In this document: piece after piece, positions 23,324 to 35,163 of the stretch
Layout of the letters: each line of letters begins with the position of its first letter
Numbering within the stretch: the stretch's first letter is position 1
Assembly: GCA_021613535.1 (NCBI GenBank)
Contig: CP075495.1
Location: forward strand, 3,410,001 to 3,474,000
Length of the DNA: 64,000 nt
From: Adineta vaga
Taxonomy: Eukaryota > Rotifera
Direction: 5' to 3'
Program-made: the position numbers and the translations under genes
The notes under the pieces: model-generated
What the model saw: only the letters and a program-made list of their open reading frames with translations
The model's database searches: none
Told to the model about the DNA's origin: nothing

Positions 23324-26300
23324 ATGTTATCACGTCGATATTTACGTCGTAGTTTTCTTGTTATTCTTATTTTACCTATTGTTCTTTTATTTTCACTTGC
23401 ACTTTATCAAAATCGTCATGTAATATTCTCAGAAAATTCATCCGATCATCATCATCCGGATACTCATGATTCTTATTTATCTCATGATACTCTTCCTAAT
23501 CATAATCTCAGATATGATTTTCATTCTAAACCTTTAATAACTGAAAATCCAATACAATCGATTCGAAAAATACCACAAACTTCGCAAAATTTTCAACCAA
23601 ATGATAATCGACCTATGCAAAATTTCGATTTTATTCAACAAAATCAAACATCAATATTACCTGTTATCAAAACAGCGAATCTTGATCGTTTTGTGCATCT
23701 GGATTTAAAAGGTGCTGCACCAAAATTAGCTTATTTGGAAAAATTATTTCCCTATTTAAAAAAACTTGGTGCTAATGGTTTACTTATTGAATATGAAGAT
23801 ATGTTTCCATATACTGGTCGATTACGTATTTTACGACATGGTCTAGCTTATTCAAAAGCTGATATTGAACAAATACTACAATTAGCAGAAAAAAATCATC
23901 TTCAAGTGATGCCATTACTTCAAGTTTATGGACATTTAGAATATGTACTTAAATTAAAAGAATTTATGCATTTACGAGAGGATGTTCGTTACCCACAAGT
24001 AATAACACCTTGTCTCGAAGAAAGTTATCAATTACTCTTTGGTAATTTTGAAATCATTTCATAGAAAAGATTTTAAATGATGAATTTTTTTCCTTTTTGA
24101 TATAGAAATGATTGATCAAATGTTAATTCTTCATCCATCTATTCCATATCTTCATATTGGTTGTGATGAAGTCTACTATCGTTTAGTTCATCCTCAATGT
24201 AGTAATTTACAAATTCGTGATGATGTTGAGTTGTTTATCAGGTAAAATGTTTTTTATTTTTCTTATCAAAAGAAAGAAATGTTGTTTACAGAAAAAATAC
24301 AAAACAAAATTCTTTTTTTTTTCATTTTCATTATCCAAAAACTTTTTCATCTGCATAACAAACGTACAAAAAGCCATCTGTATCTTTATTTTCATTATAT
24401 AAGGTTTCCATTGTTGCACTTAATACTGGTTGTTTACCATATACTCCAATATAGAAAAATAGAGCATGTTCAGCACGTAAACGTAAACGTCGTCGAATAT
24501 TATAAGCAAATTGACCGAATGAGAGTTCCGATGGTACGAGAAATTTTTCATTATCAAGACGTGCTAATGTTGTCTCATTGCATGATGATGAGGATGAGGA
24601 TGTAAATGATCGAAATAATGATGTTGATAAACTTGAGGATGATGCTGACGACGAAGATGATAATGGTTGAACAATAACAGGTATACGATCAGGATAACGT
24701 CTTCGAATACGTTCGGATTCGAATCGACGTTGTTCAAGTGAATTTTCATGTTTATATTGCCAGTTCATTGTATATGATCAGAGTGATTGTAAGCACGTTA
24801 GTCGAATTTTTTTTGTCGTATGTTGTATATTAGTAGTACCACTACCGGTTTTTTTTGACAGGTTGGAGAGGGCAAAGGGCGTGTTCACAGTTATGCAATG
24901 AGAAATAAGAAGAGGTTAGCAGCACCTAATTGCTAATACACATTTAATGATCGGATCCAAATCGCAGCAGCAATAATGACAAACGAACGAAGAAAAAAAA
25001 CCCGAAGAAAAGAACGAAAGAAAGAATACGAACGTGTCGTTGTATATGCATACACTTCACGTATACATACATGTCTTAGTTTTCTCCTCCTCCTTCTGCC
25101 TTTTATTTTATTTATTATGATAATTTTTTTCAATTGATGACAGTATAACGAAAAGAACAACGCAGAAGGTGATGACATTCTTCTTTACAATTTTAAAATG
25201 TTAAATAACCACAAATAAAAAGGTTAAATCTTCAATAAAAATAAAAATGAAAAAAAGAAAAAATGAAAGACTTAAATTAACCTTAGATATTCAACTCGTG
25301 ATTTCTTCTTACTATGGGTTTTGTTTTAATCTATTCTTAGACATGTTACTCGTGTCGCTAAATATATCAAATCAAAACGAACAACAGTTAAACTTTTCAT
25401 ATGGCATGATATGATTTCACAACTTGTCAATTCAGGTTCCAATAATGTAAGCAAGACATTTCTATTTATCTTTCGAGTACCGCTACTTCTATTGTTTTCT
25501 TTTTGATTGACAGATTACGGAATTAATTGAACTTGTTGTACCAATGGTATGGGCATATGTGGATGATGTTAAACCATGGTTTGATGATACAGTGTGGATG
25601 AAGTAAGATTTCGCTTTTCTTTTTCTAACTATACAAATCATCATAATCATTTCATTTCAATCGAATTCAATCAATGAATGTGAGCACATCAATGAAGGAC
25701 ATTATCGAATACTTCATGTCAATACACTTTGTTGATAAACTATAATATAGCATATGTAATAGTAATACGAAGAATTCTTGAGATAACAACTTTATTCTCT
25801 TCTAAGCTTGTCTCTCATCCTTTTCGTCTCTTCTGAGACATTCGACTTTTTTTGTCCAAGAATCATTATTCATATCAAGGTTTTATATCGATAGATAAAC
25901 ACTTCACTTACCATCAACACATTCATCATCGTCATCATCATCATAAGTACTATTCACGCAAACAGCTTATCTAAGAATACTTCTTACCTCACTCGTCTTT
26001 CTTTCGTTTTCACCCGGCAAAGATATCAAACTTATTCATATATTTAGATTTGCTATGTTTCCTGAAGTATGGGTTGCAAGTTCTTTCAAAGGTTCGTCAG
26101 GTGAAACAACAACAATGAATTATATTGGTCATCATCAACGAAATCAACAAACATGGCTCGAAACAATGTATAGCGCTTTTCAAAAGTATAAAGTCAATTT
26201 TACTGGCATTGCAATCACTGGTTGGTCTCGATACGATCACATGCTTCCATTATGTGAATTTCTCCCTTCGGCTATACCTTCACTTGTCTATACATTACAA

Positions 26301-26898
26301 ACTATTGTTCATGGTCATATCACTCAACAATTAAATGAAACCATATCTCTGACAATCTTAGGATGTACACAAATGCCATTATGGGAACGATCACCCATTG
26401 CCACATATCTTTCTTGTACATTTCCAGGTAAATATACATTTCTATTGATTTGTCTAATCGATTTGTACAAGTGATATTTTAGGTCATGAAATGTATGAAA
26501 TGATGTATAAATATGATAGTCTCATGCGAGAATATGATGAAACAATGGCATTTGTTCGTTTATTTATTACAGATATTCATCTTCGACAAAATTTTATTCA
26601 TTATAAACGTACAGAAGAATGTTTAGAACGTTTGTTTCCTCTTGAATCATCGATGATTCGTTTTACAGATGTATTTCAAAATGCATGTTCAATATTTTTC
26701 ACTGCAGACATCGGTCCTGAATGGTTACAAACCTATTTTATGCGTTCACTTAAAGAAGTACAAAAACGTTTAAATTTTGTTGAACGAACATTGAAAAGTC
26801 AATCATCATGGTCACAACGGCCAATGTCAAATAATATATCAAGAATTGTTGTTAAAAAACGCAATGCAACATACAGTAATATTTTACGAAATGTTTAG
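23324..26898 (+). CDS. Hexosaminidase D-like GH20 glycosidase, membrane-anchored
   Basis: Six exons (23324-24041, 24106-24241, 25341-25446, 25514-25602, 26048-26427, 26483-26898) give about 614 residues. An N-terminal membrane anchor (residues ~10-27, FLVILILPIVLLFSLALY) and a His/Asn-rich stalk precede the catalytic barrel. The barrel runs from FVHLDLKGAAPKLAYLEKL through the GH20 acid pair Asp260-Glu261 in LHIGCDEVYYRL, then LFIWHDM, MVWAYVDD, FPEVWVASSFKG and TGWSRYDH. This matches animal HEXD, which releases terminal N-acetylgalactosamine/glucosamine. Type II topology would put the barrel in the Golgi or secretory lumen, unlike the cytosolic or nuclear location reported for mammalian HEXD; this is inference. 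Intron 2 (24242-25340, about 1.1 kb) is unusually large and contains a complete ATG8 gene on the other strand. Intron 4 (25603-26047) is also long. Confidence 0.9.
24331..24768 (-). CDS. ATG8/GABARAP-family ubiquitin-like protein, nested gene
   Basis: A 145-residue intronless frame lies entirely inside intron 2 of the hexosaminidase D gene, antisense to it. It opens MNWQYKHENSLEQRR and runs through the family core YPDRIPVIV, FLVPSELSFGQFAYNIRRR, LRAEHALFFYI and SATMETLYNENKD to LYVCYADEKVFG followed directly by TAA. ATG8 proteins are conjugated to phosphatidylethanolamine on autophagosome membranes through a C-terminal Gly that ATG4 normally exposes. Here the Gly is already the last residue. 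Between IPVIV and the LVPSEL helix, about ten residues of the usual protein are replaced by roughly 30 rich in Ser. The two N-terminal helices and the hydrophobic pockets for LIR motifs appear kept. Lack of introns suggests a retrocopy that stayed open. A plain pseudogene is unlikely given the intact frame. Confidence 0.9.
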   Translation of the reverse strand: MNWQYKHENSLEQRRFESERIRRRYPDRIPVIVQPLSSSSSASSSSLSTSLFRSFTSSSSSSCNETTLARLDNEKFLVPSELSFGQFAYNIRRRLRLRAEHALFFYIGVYGKQPVLSATMETLYNENKDTDGFLYVCYADEKVFG

Positions 26899-28987
26899 GA
26901 AGAATTTAATTGAATAAAGAAGGGTTATAAATCTAGTCATATTTAATCGAAAAACGAACAATGAGTAGACATTGACTTTTGATTTTGAAAACACAACAAC
27001 CATGTGATGTATGTTTATCGTGCATTCCAAACATGTTTTATTCTTTGTCTCATTTTTTTTATTCTATTGTTTTTATTAAGAAATTCTGTTTGGTTCTGAT
27101 CTAAGCGAAAAAATATATATCTAATTATTAGTGATTGATAATTAAATGTTATTCTACTGAGAAATAACAATGTATGATTTATCATTTTAATATTTCGCAG
27201 ATGAATATAGTGATCGTGCTCATTAATTGATCTTTTTATCAAAGTTAGATTCTTTTGCTCTTGCATTGTTAAACTATTGTGAATCTCGTTGTCGCACGTG
27301 TACTGTATACTACATCATTACTAATTCAATAGATCTTGTTTTTCTAAATTCTGTTTTGGAAGAAACAATTGCTAGTTTTCGACGACAAGTCGAAGAAATT
27401 AGTCAGTGACCAATGAAGCCACTTTCTGTACATTCTGTGATCTACTTGATACTTTATGTTTTGTTTAAACACAACTCAGTTTCTTGTTATCATTTTCTTG
27501 ATGCTGACGATTTATTACAATATTAGCCATATTCTGTTCGGTACCATGTCAATTTCGTCCAGTAGTTTGTTTCTGAACTCGACGATATGCATTTAGAATC
27601 GTGATGAGATCAAGAATAATATTCTATGTTTTTCTTTAAATTTCTTCATATTCTCATCTATCTTCAGACTCAAGAAGAAAGGAACATATCCTTCACCTTG
27701 CAAGACTATACATGTGTTTGAGTATGTTTGCAAAAAAAAGAGACCTTTTTTTCTATAAAATTGAGATCAATAGCAGTCGTACTTGTTATCAGAAATATGA
27801 CGCTCAACGTCGTCATACACACATGCTTTATTTTCGTATGTTCGATTTTATTGTACTGCGCAAGAGGGAAATATTTTGATTCATAGTTGCGCATCACCTT
27901 GCTGAGAATGTCATCAATTGTTAAAATGATTGTATACTTATAGACTATGGTAAAAACAAAAGATATTTATATCATGATAACCATCAGTACAAAGAGTAGA
28001 AATTCGTAGTGACCTACGCTGCAGTCCTGGTAGTTTGTTAATAATATATTCGTCATTCGTACATCACACAAGCAATTTTGTTTTGTCAAACATTAGCTCA
28101 TTATTTGTTTGTCAGATGTGTATAAAAACATGTCGATTGTGTAGATTGATGGGTCCCTATCTAATTCTCTTACCTTACCTGTGCTCAACAGACCATGATA
28201 GATATCTTAACAATGCTATCATAGATTGTGATCACTGTACAATTGACAAGGTGAAGTAAATCGTATTCTTCTTGCAAATGATCAAATACATAAATCACAA
28301 CTAAATCGACTAATTTGACATAATATTACTGTAATAATAAGAAAAAAAGCTCCTTTTAAATTCATTAATATAAACCGCATTCGATCGTGACTACTTGAAA
28401 AATATTCTTGACAAACATACGATGTGAAAGATTTAAAATTAAATGTTGCCAAAATACATTATGTACTAAGAATACTGATTATAAGATGAATCTTATCTAT
28501 CATTTTATAAATATCATACATGTATTTTTATTAGAATTGTACAACTATGCTGTACAATAGTTCGCTTGTTACTTCATATATATATATAGAGAGAGTATCA
28601 TTAAGATCTGTGAAGTTTGATATACATATCTTTGCAACATATTGGAAGTAAAGATTTTATGAAAGTATGTGATAAACATTCAACCTTGACACGTAATTAC
28701 CATATAAACAACATCAAAAATAAGTAATTAATAGCTATATGATATATGTTTTGTCTTTCTATTGTTTATGACTTTGTATGAAGTATAAACTGAAGAATAT
28801 AGTGACATTTCGAATGAACCAAGAGAGAGAGATCACGCTAACCTGGCATAACAATAGGATATATATATATAGTCAGCTATCTTAGTTGAATAAGAATACT
28901 TTTGTTTATACTTACCAGCGATCAGTTTAAAAAATATTTTGTATTATCCATTGTTCTATTTCAAATTACTTCATATCATCAATTAAG
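26899..28987. other. Gap between hexosaminidase and JmjC-RRM genes
   Basis: AT-rich with no convincing exon. Short open frames (27227-27409, 28035-28259) have no family-like content. A TATATATA stretch near 28860 precedes the next gene by about 125 bases and may belong to its promoter. Confidence 0.45.
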
Positions 28988-31297
28988 ATGAATGTTCCAA
29001 CGATTATGGTGAATAAAGAACAAATGAAAGATTTGCTCAGGTTTGTTCATGAAAATGAAGCACTGTTAAAACAATATGGTGCCATTAAACTCATTGCACC
29101 ATCTGAACTCGGCGATGTTTTGAAAACTAGACGAATTACATCATCTTCTTGTTCAACTATTCAACGATTGACACCATTAAATCGAAATAAACATATCTTT
29201 TCAGTCACTACTACAAATCAAATTAACAAAGAATCTCACAAACAATTGTCGACTTTAAATGAAGTTACTTTTTGGAAAATATTATCTCGTTCTATTGATG
29301 AACAATACATGTCAAATGTAACTGTTACACCTAATTCAAGTTTTTTTTTGAAAAACGTTTATCAATCTGATTTTAATATATATAAATTGCCTAGACAATC
29401 ACTTTTAAAACTCTGTCCTGATGAAATTTTGAACCAATTTGTTCCTTGTTTGATTCGAATGCATGGACCCGGTGCTATTATACCATTAGCTTCTGCTCGT
29501 CAACGTCTCTCTTCTTTCAATTATCATCATGAAGGTGGTACACGACATTGGTATATTATACCAGCTAGTGAACGAAAAGCTTTAGAAGATTTACTAGAGC
29601 AACAACAGAAACTAGATTCTATTTGTTTGAATCATGGACATATCTTTATAGATCCTTCAATATTGAATACACATAAAATTCGTTATTATAAAATAGTTCA
29701 ACAACCAAATGAAATCGTTATTCTATCAGCTGGAATTTTATCACAAAGTTTCAGTGAAGATGCAAATTGGAATGAATCTATTGATTTTGCATTACCAAGT
29801 TGGATTAATGATAAACATGCAACTACTGAAACATCATGTATGTGTAGATTTCATATTAATGCATTACCAGATACAATTGATACTAAAGTCTTCGATCGTT
29901 TATCGGTTCGACGATATGTTCGTAATGATCTAAATATATCTACCGATGATTTATCACTATCAGATTCAGGTTAATTTAGCAATACATATCTTTTTTTCCA
30001 TTTTTTTTTCTGTTGATTTATTTTAGATGATCAAACTACATATCCTTGGAATTTATCATTATTATCAAATATTTCAATCGGATCTCCAGGTGAATTCTAT
30101 ATTAATTCAATTGAATCTTCTCTCAGTATTCATGGTAACGATGAAGATGAATATACGAATTCTAGTAACCGTCCAAGTCCAATTAGAATTTCCATGTAAG
30201 TTTTTATATTACATCCGAACGAAAACAAATTTATTTATTTTTTCATGTATAGAGATGGCAGTAATCTCAATCCATCAAATGAAAATATGTCTCTTCACGA
30301 ACTTCATCGACGTCGTATTTTATCAGGATCACCGGATATGTCTGATCATGATATGTCACCAAATAATAAAAGACCCCATCATTTATCTTTTGAAGACATG
30401 TTTGATTTCATAGCAACTCCATTCAGTCCATACTATCCAGCCGATTTGTCGTCCAACGATGATTTAGATAGTCCACCTCACATATCAGTATGTATTTTTC
30501 TGTTCCTCAAAAATTAAATAATACGATCTGTTGTTGTTTTGTTTAGACTAATTCACCAGCGTATGATAATAGTTCGAATACCGTTGCACCTGAGAACTTT
30601 GAAACAATGACACATATTAATCGAACTCTATACATATCCAATATGAAACCAGACGTGACTAAAGATGATATTTATCGTCATTTTACTGGTTGTATCAAAG
30701 TTACAATCGGACAAAGTTATTTACCACCACATTTGAAGTATGAACATTATTTTTGTACATTTAATTGAAATGAATAACGTTTTATTTTAGTTATGCATTT
30801 ATTCTTCATTCTACAGAATCATATGCTGAATATAATCGAACAAAACCATTTGATCATCGACTTTTCGGTGCCAATTGTTGCATTGAATATGCTAAGGGAA
30901 AAATGAATCTTGCTTATGAAAATCCAAATTTCGATCAATGGAGTATTGTAGTCAGACATATACCTGAAAATGTTTCTGAAGAATCTATCCGTAATTTATT
31001 TTCTGATTGCGAATTTATGAAATATATTCCGGCACGTCATCGTATTAAAAGAACAAGGACATCATCAGTTAATCCAAACAAAATATTATGGGGGTATGTG
31101 TAAAACGATATCTTATAAAAAATAAGATTGAAACAATCTTAACTTATTATCATTTACTTATCTGTTTATTTAGATATGCTTTTCTATATTATACCGATTC
31201 CAACAGAATCAACAACATCATACAAAATTCCAATAGGTATAAAATTAATGGTGAATTCTTACATGTATCTCTATTCGAATCAACGACATCGCAATGA
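28988..31297 (+). CDS. JmjN-JmjC pseudo-demethylase fused to two RRMs
   Basis: Six exons (28988-29969, 30027-30195, 30253-30487, 30547-30737, 30791-31093, 31174-31297) give about 667 residues. Residues ~3-45 look like a JmjN domain (VPTIMVNKEQMKDLLRF ... YGAIKLIAPSEL). A JmjC domain follows at ~130-310, with SSFNYHHEGGTRHWYIIPAS, FIDPSILNTHKIRYYKIVQQ and a tail like JARID2. The iron ligands are missing: the position of the His-x-Asp/Glu pair reads IIPLAS, and the later His is replaced in SAGILSQSF. A Ser/Asn-rich linker leads to RRM1 (TLYISNMKPDVTKDDIY; NYAFILHST) and RRM2 (WSIVVRHIPENVSEESIRNLF; GYAFLYYT). JARID2 proteins are inactive Jumonji proteins that recruit PRC2 and bind RNA. No ARID domain is seen here. 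A role in RNA-directed chromatin targeting is inference. Confidence 0.8.
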
Positions 31298-31711
31298 CTA
31301 TAGCAAGAGCAATGTATTTATTATTGAATGTGTATTACATGTTTTTTTTCTCTATCAAAGTAATGATAGAAACAAAAAATAAATTTTGTATAGAATAGCA
31401 ATTAGTCACAGATTTCGATTAGATATTCATTGAAAACATTTGCTGATAATAGATATTATTGGTATGTATGCCATTTAATTCTTCACAAAGATCGTCATAC
31501 GACAGAAAAATGACTTATTCAAAGAACAAACTACTAGAAATAAATTATTCTAAAAGAAAAAACCTATTGTTCGCGGTAAAACAAATGAACATATTTTAAT
31601 GGATATTTTCAACAGAAAAGATTATTATAATTCAGTCTAACAGTATTTTTGTATTGGTTGCCGAAAAAAACTTAGAAAAGAAGTTGTTAATTCTATGTAA
31701 TGATAAAAATT
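31298..31711. other. Convergent gap, 3' flanks
   Basis: Tail-to-tail region between the JmjC-RRM and papain-like genes. AT-rich; an AAATAAA near 31377-31384 may be the poly(A) signal of the former. Confidence 0.5.
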
Positions 31712-33032
31712 TTAAGAAACTTGCATGACATAAGAAGCAATACCACACATATTCTGTCCTCGTAACACAAGAATATATCCTTGTGCGCCCCATGTAACAC
31801 CTGTAAGCAAAAGATGACGATAAATACATTCTTAAATCAGTCTGTACGTACCCCAACTATTTTTACATATCCAATATAGATCTCCTGAAGATGTTTTTCC
31901 GTATCCAACAAGTTGCATCTATGAGCAAAGAGAAAGCTAAAGGCGGTGTGAGTTGTTTTTTCGATTAAATACCATATGATCGATTGTGGTTTTTGAACAT
32001 GATGAATCCTTGTAAATACCTAAAATAACATTAGAAAAATAAGAGTCAATATAACAATCTAAGAAAGATATGTCACACCAGATGTATAAAATTGAAAGGA
32101 TGTTTGACTAGCATCGATACCAACAAACAAAGTCGAATTTTGAATCCATGTGACCATTGTATCTTCATTTTGAGTCTTAAGTCGCATAACTTTATTAAAC
32201 TAAAATGACGATATAATGATTAGGAAAATATAAAAATTTAAAATCTACGTATACAAACGTGAGTAAATGGTGCACATTTTTTTGGTAAACACTGGTTAGT
32301 CACCGATGGATAATCTTCTTGTCGACAGATACCACCGAGTTTTGTAATACATTCAAAGACATTGATTTCTTCAGGACAACAATCATCAATACGTGCAAAA
32401 CTACCTTCTACAAGATTTCCTGTTTGAATAGCATACCAGCTTTCAGTCACTTCTGGAAAATAGTGAAATTGTTTTAAAGAAAGGTCTAGCGAACGTAGCG
32501 TCGTAGATATTCTCACCTACAGCAACGATTGGTTCTACTCGACCTACAATTCCTTGATCTTTTACCGGTGAAATAACACCTTTGGTGCGCCAATCAAGAG
32601 ACTCAGGTACATCATTAAATTCAAGAGAATTGCTCGTATTTGTTGAATGTAGTGTAATAAACTTTTTTGTTGAAGATACCAATTTCTAAATCAAGCAACA
32701 ACTCAATCTGTCAATCAATATTCATGATATGTAGATTTCGTTTACTTCAATACGTTGATCGGCCAAATGATTGATGCTAAGTTTAAATGTTGCATTTGGA
32801 TGTGTACGTTCATAATCGCGAATTCGATTCACATTTTTAAGAAAAATTAATTTATGCTCTGCTTCTTCTGCTGCTGATTTATAATGTTTATTAAAATTAT
32901 GTTTGAATTTAAGCCAATCAAATGAGGAACTACTAGCAGCAAAACCCAACAAAACAAGAAAAATGATCAACTATACAAAGATTTAGAAAAAATTATTGAT
33001 AAATAGTGTCGATGACTTACCTTTGTATGCAT
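31712..33032 (-). CDS. Papain-family (C1A) protein lacking the catalytic cysteine
   Basis: Eight exons on the minus strand (33032-33021, 32970-32746, 32685-32517, 32452-32259, 32199-32079, 32019-31973, 31918-31852, 31800-31712) give about 307 residues. A signal peptide (LIIFLVLLGFAASSS) precedes an I29 propeptide (FDWLKFKHNFNKHYK; NHLADQ). The mature part starts near VPESLDWRTKGVISPVKDQG. In active enzymes DQG is followed by xCGSCWAF; here it reads IVGRVEPIVAV, so both the active-site Cys and the adjacent disulfide Cys are Val. The Gln of the oxyanion hole, the His (IDHMMQLVGYG) and the Asn (KNSWG) remain. The fold therefore seems kept while peptidase activity is lost. Such proteins may act as inhibitors, binders or storage proteins. 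Exon 1 codes only four residues. Confidence 0.85.
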
Positions 33033-33352
33033 CTTTCTCGTTTTAACTGATAACATATACTGTATGTCACATATATACATACATGTATTGTCAAAAATAA
33101 ATATTTGATAAAGAAATGTATCAGATAACAGATAATGATGAAGTAGGATTAGATTGCATTGTTTTAATAACGTCAACGTATTTTACTTTATTAGTTACGT
33201 TGAAAGATACTTGAAGATAAATCATATGAAAAATAAAAGGTGATAAGATCCTTCTAATTTGTATATTTTTACAGGTTAGTGATGCGAGAATATATCGTGC
33301 TGATAACTACGAAAAATGAAAACTTATTCAAGTCTATTGCTCTACAGTTGTT
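33033..33352. other. Short gap
   Basis: 5' flank of the papain-like gene and 3' flank of the next minus-strand gene. I see nothing else in it. Confidence 0.4.
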
Positions 33353-33766
33353 TCAAATATCTTCTTGTGTTGATTGGATTTCAGATTTTCGTTCGTTATG
33401 ACGTATGCTAGATTTTTCGTGAACATCTTCATGTGAAGTATGTTTTGAGCTCATAGCTGCTTTCATAAGTATTGTTACACCAGCAAAATCTCTGAATACT
33501 TGTGTTCGTGATGCCTTGAGAACTAGGTCAAACAGAAACAATGAAAAATTGATTCGCTTTTACTGCATACCTTTCTCTGGTGTGTTTGTATCGACTGATG
33601 TATCTGGATTTGATTGATGATCTGTCTTTGTCTCTTTTGAATGATCAGAATCGTATGATTTATCTAATGTTCCACTTTTTGATGAATTGGTTTTCACTGA
33701 AAATTGATTTCTTTTAAGAACAGTAGAATCAGACGTGTTTTTCAATTTAGTTGGAGATGACGACAT
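33353..33766 (-). CDS. Small unknown Ser/Thr/Lys-rich protein
   Basis: Two exons (33766-33571, 33522-33353) with a 48-bp intron give about 121 residues. The first part is disordered (MSSSPTKLKNTSDSTVLKR). The second holds one better-ordered stretch (LKASRTQVFRDFAGVTILMK) followed by a charged tail (IRHNERKSEIQSTQED). A good acceptor (TATTTAG at about 33793-33787) lies just upstream of the chosen ATG. It may mark a leader intron, or the protein may extend further 5' through an exon I cannot place. No family is recognised. Confidence 0.5.
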
Positions 33767-35163
33767 TCTATTCTTGAAATGTTGTTCTAAATACAATAAC
33801 AATCAAAGTCGTAGGAATTATTATTTTTAGTTAAATATTTACAATTTATTCCGAAAAAAAAAGACTTATGTCCGAAGTGCAATTTTCTAAACATTAGAAG
33901 TAATAATGTTTAAGAAGATTAGTAAAAACAATCTTTAAATTAGTTTTTTCTCTTTTCATTCGTACAATTTATTAATGATCTCGATCACAAGAGAAACATA
34001 ACCTATTCAGTACATTTCTTTAAATAAAAATGATATTAATCAGATCAACATATACAAAACATCGAAGTAAATATTGTTCGAATGAGCATGAAATCAATTA
34101 GTTACATAATTATATTTTGTACCATTTTTTAATGTTAATAGTACTAAACAGATGACCTATTATATCTTATAGGTCAGTTTGAGACTATGATTGTCTAAAC
34201 AAGTGATCAAATCTCGAATTTATCTTGTTATTTTCTTTCTCTTTCGAGATATTGGCAAGACAACAAGAAGTAATCATAGATATATAATTGATTTTTATGC
34301 TCATTCGGACAATATTTCCTTCATTACTTCGCAATATTTTAACCGTTCGAGCTGAAATTTCTATCGGAAATAGACGATAGATTAGATACTTTCAAGACAT
34401 CGTTTTTTAGTTATAAACATTCTGATACAAGGAATTTTACTCGATTCAATCTTTTCTATACAAATCATTTATAATGTAATTAGAGGTATGTATAGATGAA
34501 TATTATTTATTCACATAGAATCATTACTAAGATTGATTAGAAATATGTTTGAAAGTGTAAGATACTGCTTTTTTAGCTATACACTATGTAGTTAATTCGT
34601 AGTATATATATATATACATGTACTTTGAGTAACATGAGCATGAAAAGACTATTTTAATAATAAATTTTACGAAGAAAAAGAAATCTTTTGTGAGGAAGTA
34701 CAATCTAGAAAACATCGGAAGAGCAGAAGAAAAAAATTAGTATCTGAGTAGTTTTACGTGACTGATTAAAACCTTTAATAACATATTTACATGTAAATAT
34801 TTGACATTGAATTTCATTCGAAATTGTTGAAAGTATTATTTTGTTAGTAAAATATATTTGAGTATAATTTTCATAATGAGTAACTTTTGAAATCTAAACT
34901 AGAAAGAATAATAGTGATGACCTTCATCGTGAAATGTTTATGTGACAAGCATATTCTTAATTGATATAACCGGAAAAAGAAAGCTCAACATAGAAATTAT
35001 GAGAAAAAGGCATATGAGAAGGAACCTTGATCACTTACGGGATCATTTTGTAAGACATTTTTAGAGTGCTTTATATAGAAACAATGAGTAGTGTAATATT
35101 CATATCAAAATTTTAAAACCATAAGATAAAGTCTTTTTTAGTTAATTCAGTACATTGTTTTAT
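33767..35163. other. Gap, no gene seen
   Basis: AT-rich sequence with a TA run near 34601-34616. I find no coding frame on either strand. It may include upstream exons or leader of the gene ending at 33353, but none is identifiable. Confidence 0.45.

Noticed and set aside
24217-24605. Plus-strand frames within hexosaminidase intron 2
   Set aside because: They are shadows of the antisense ATG8 gene.
27015-28259. Several short frames between hexosaminidase and JmjC-RRM genes
   Set aside because: No splice partners, no domain, and composition like the surrounding noncoding DNA.
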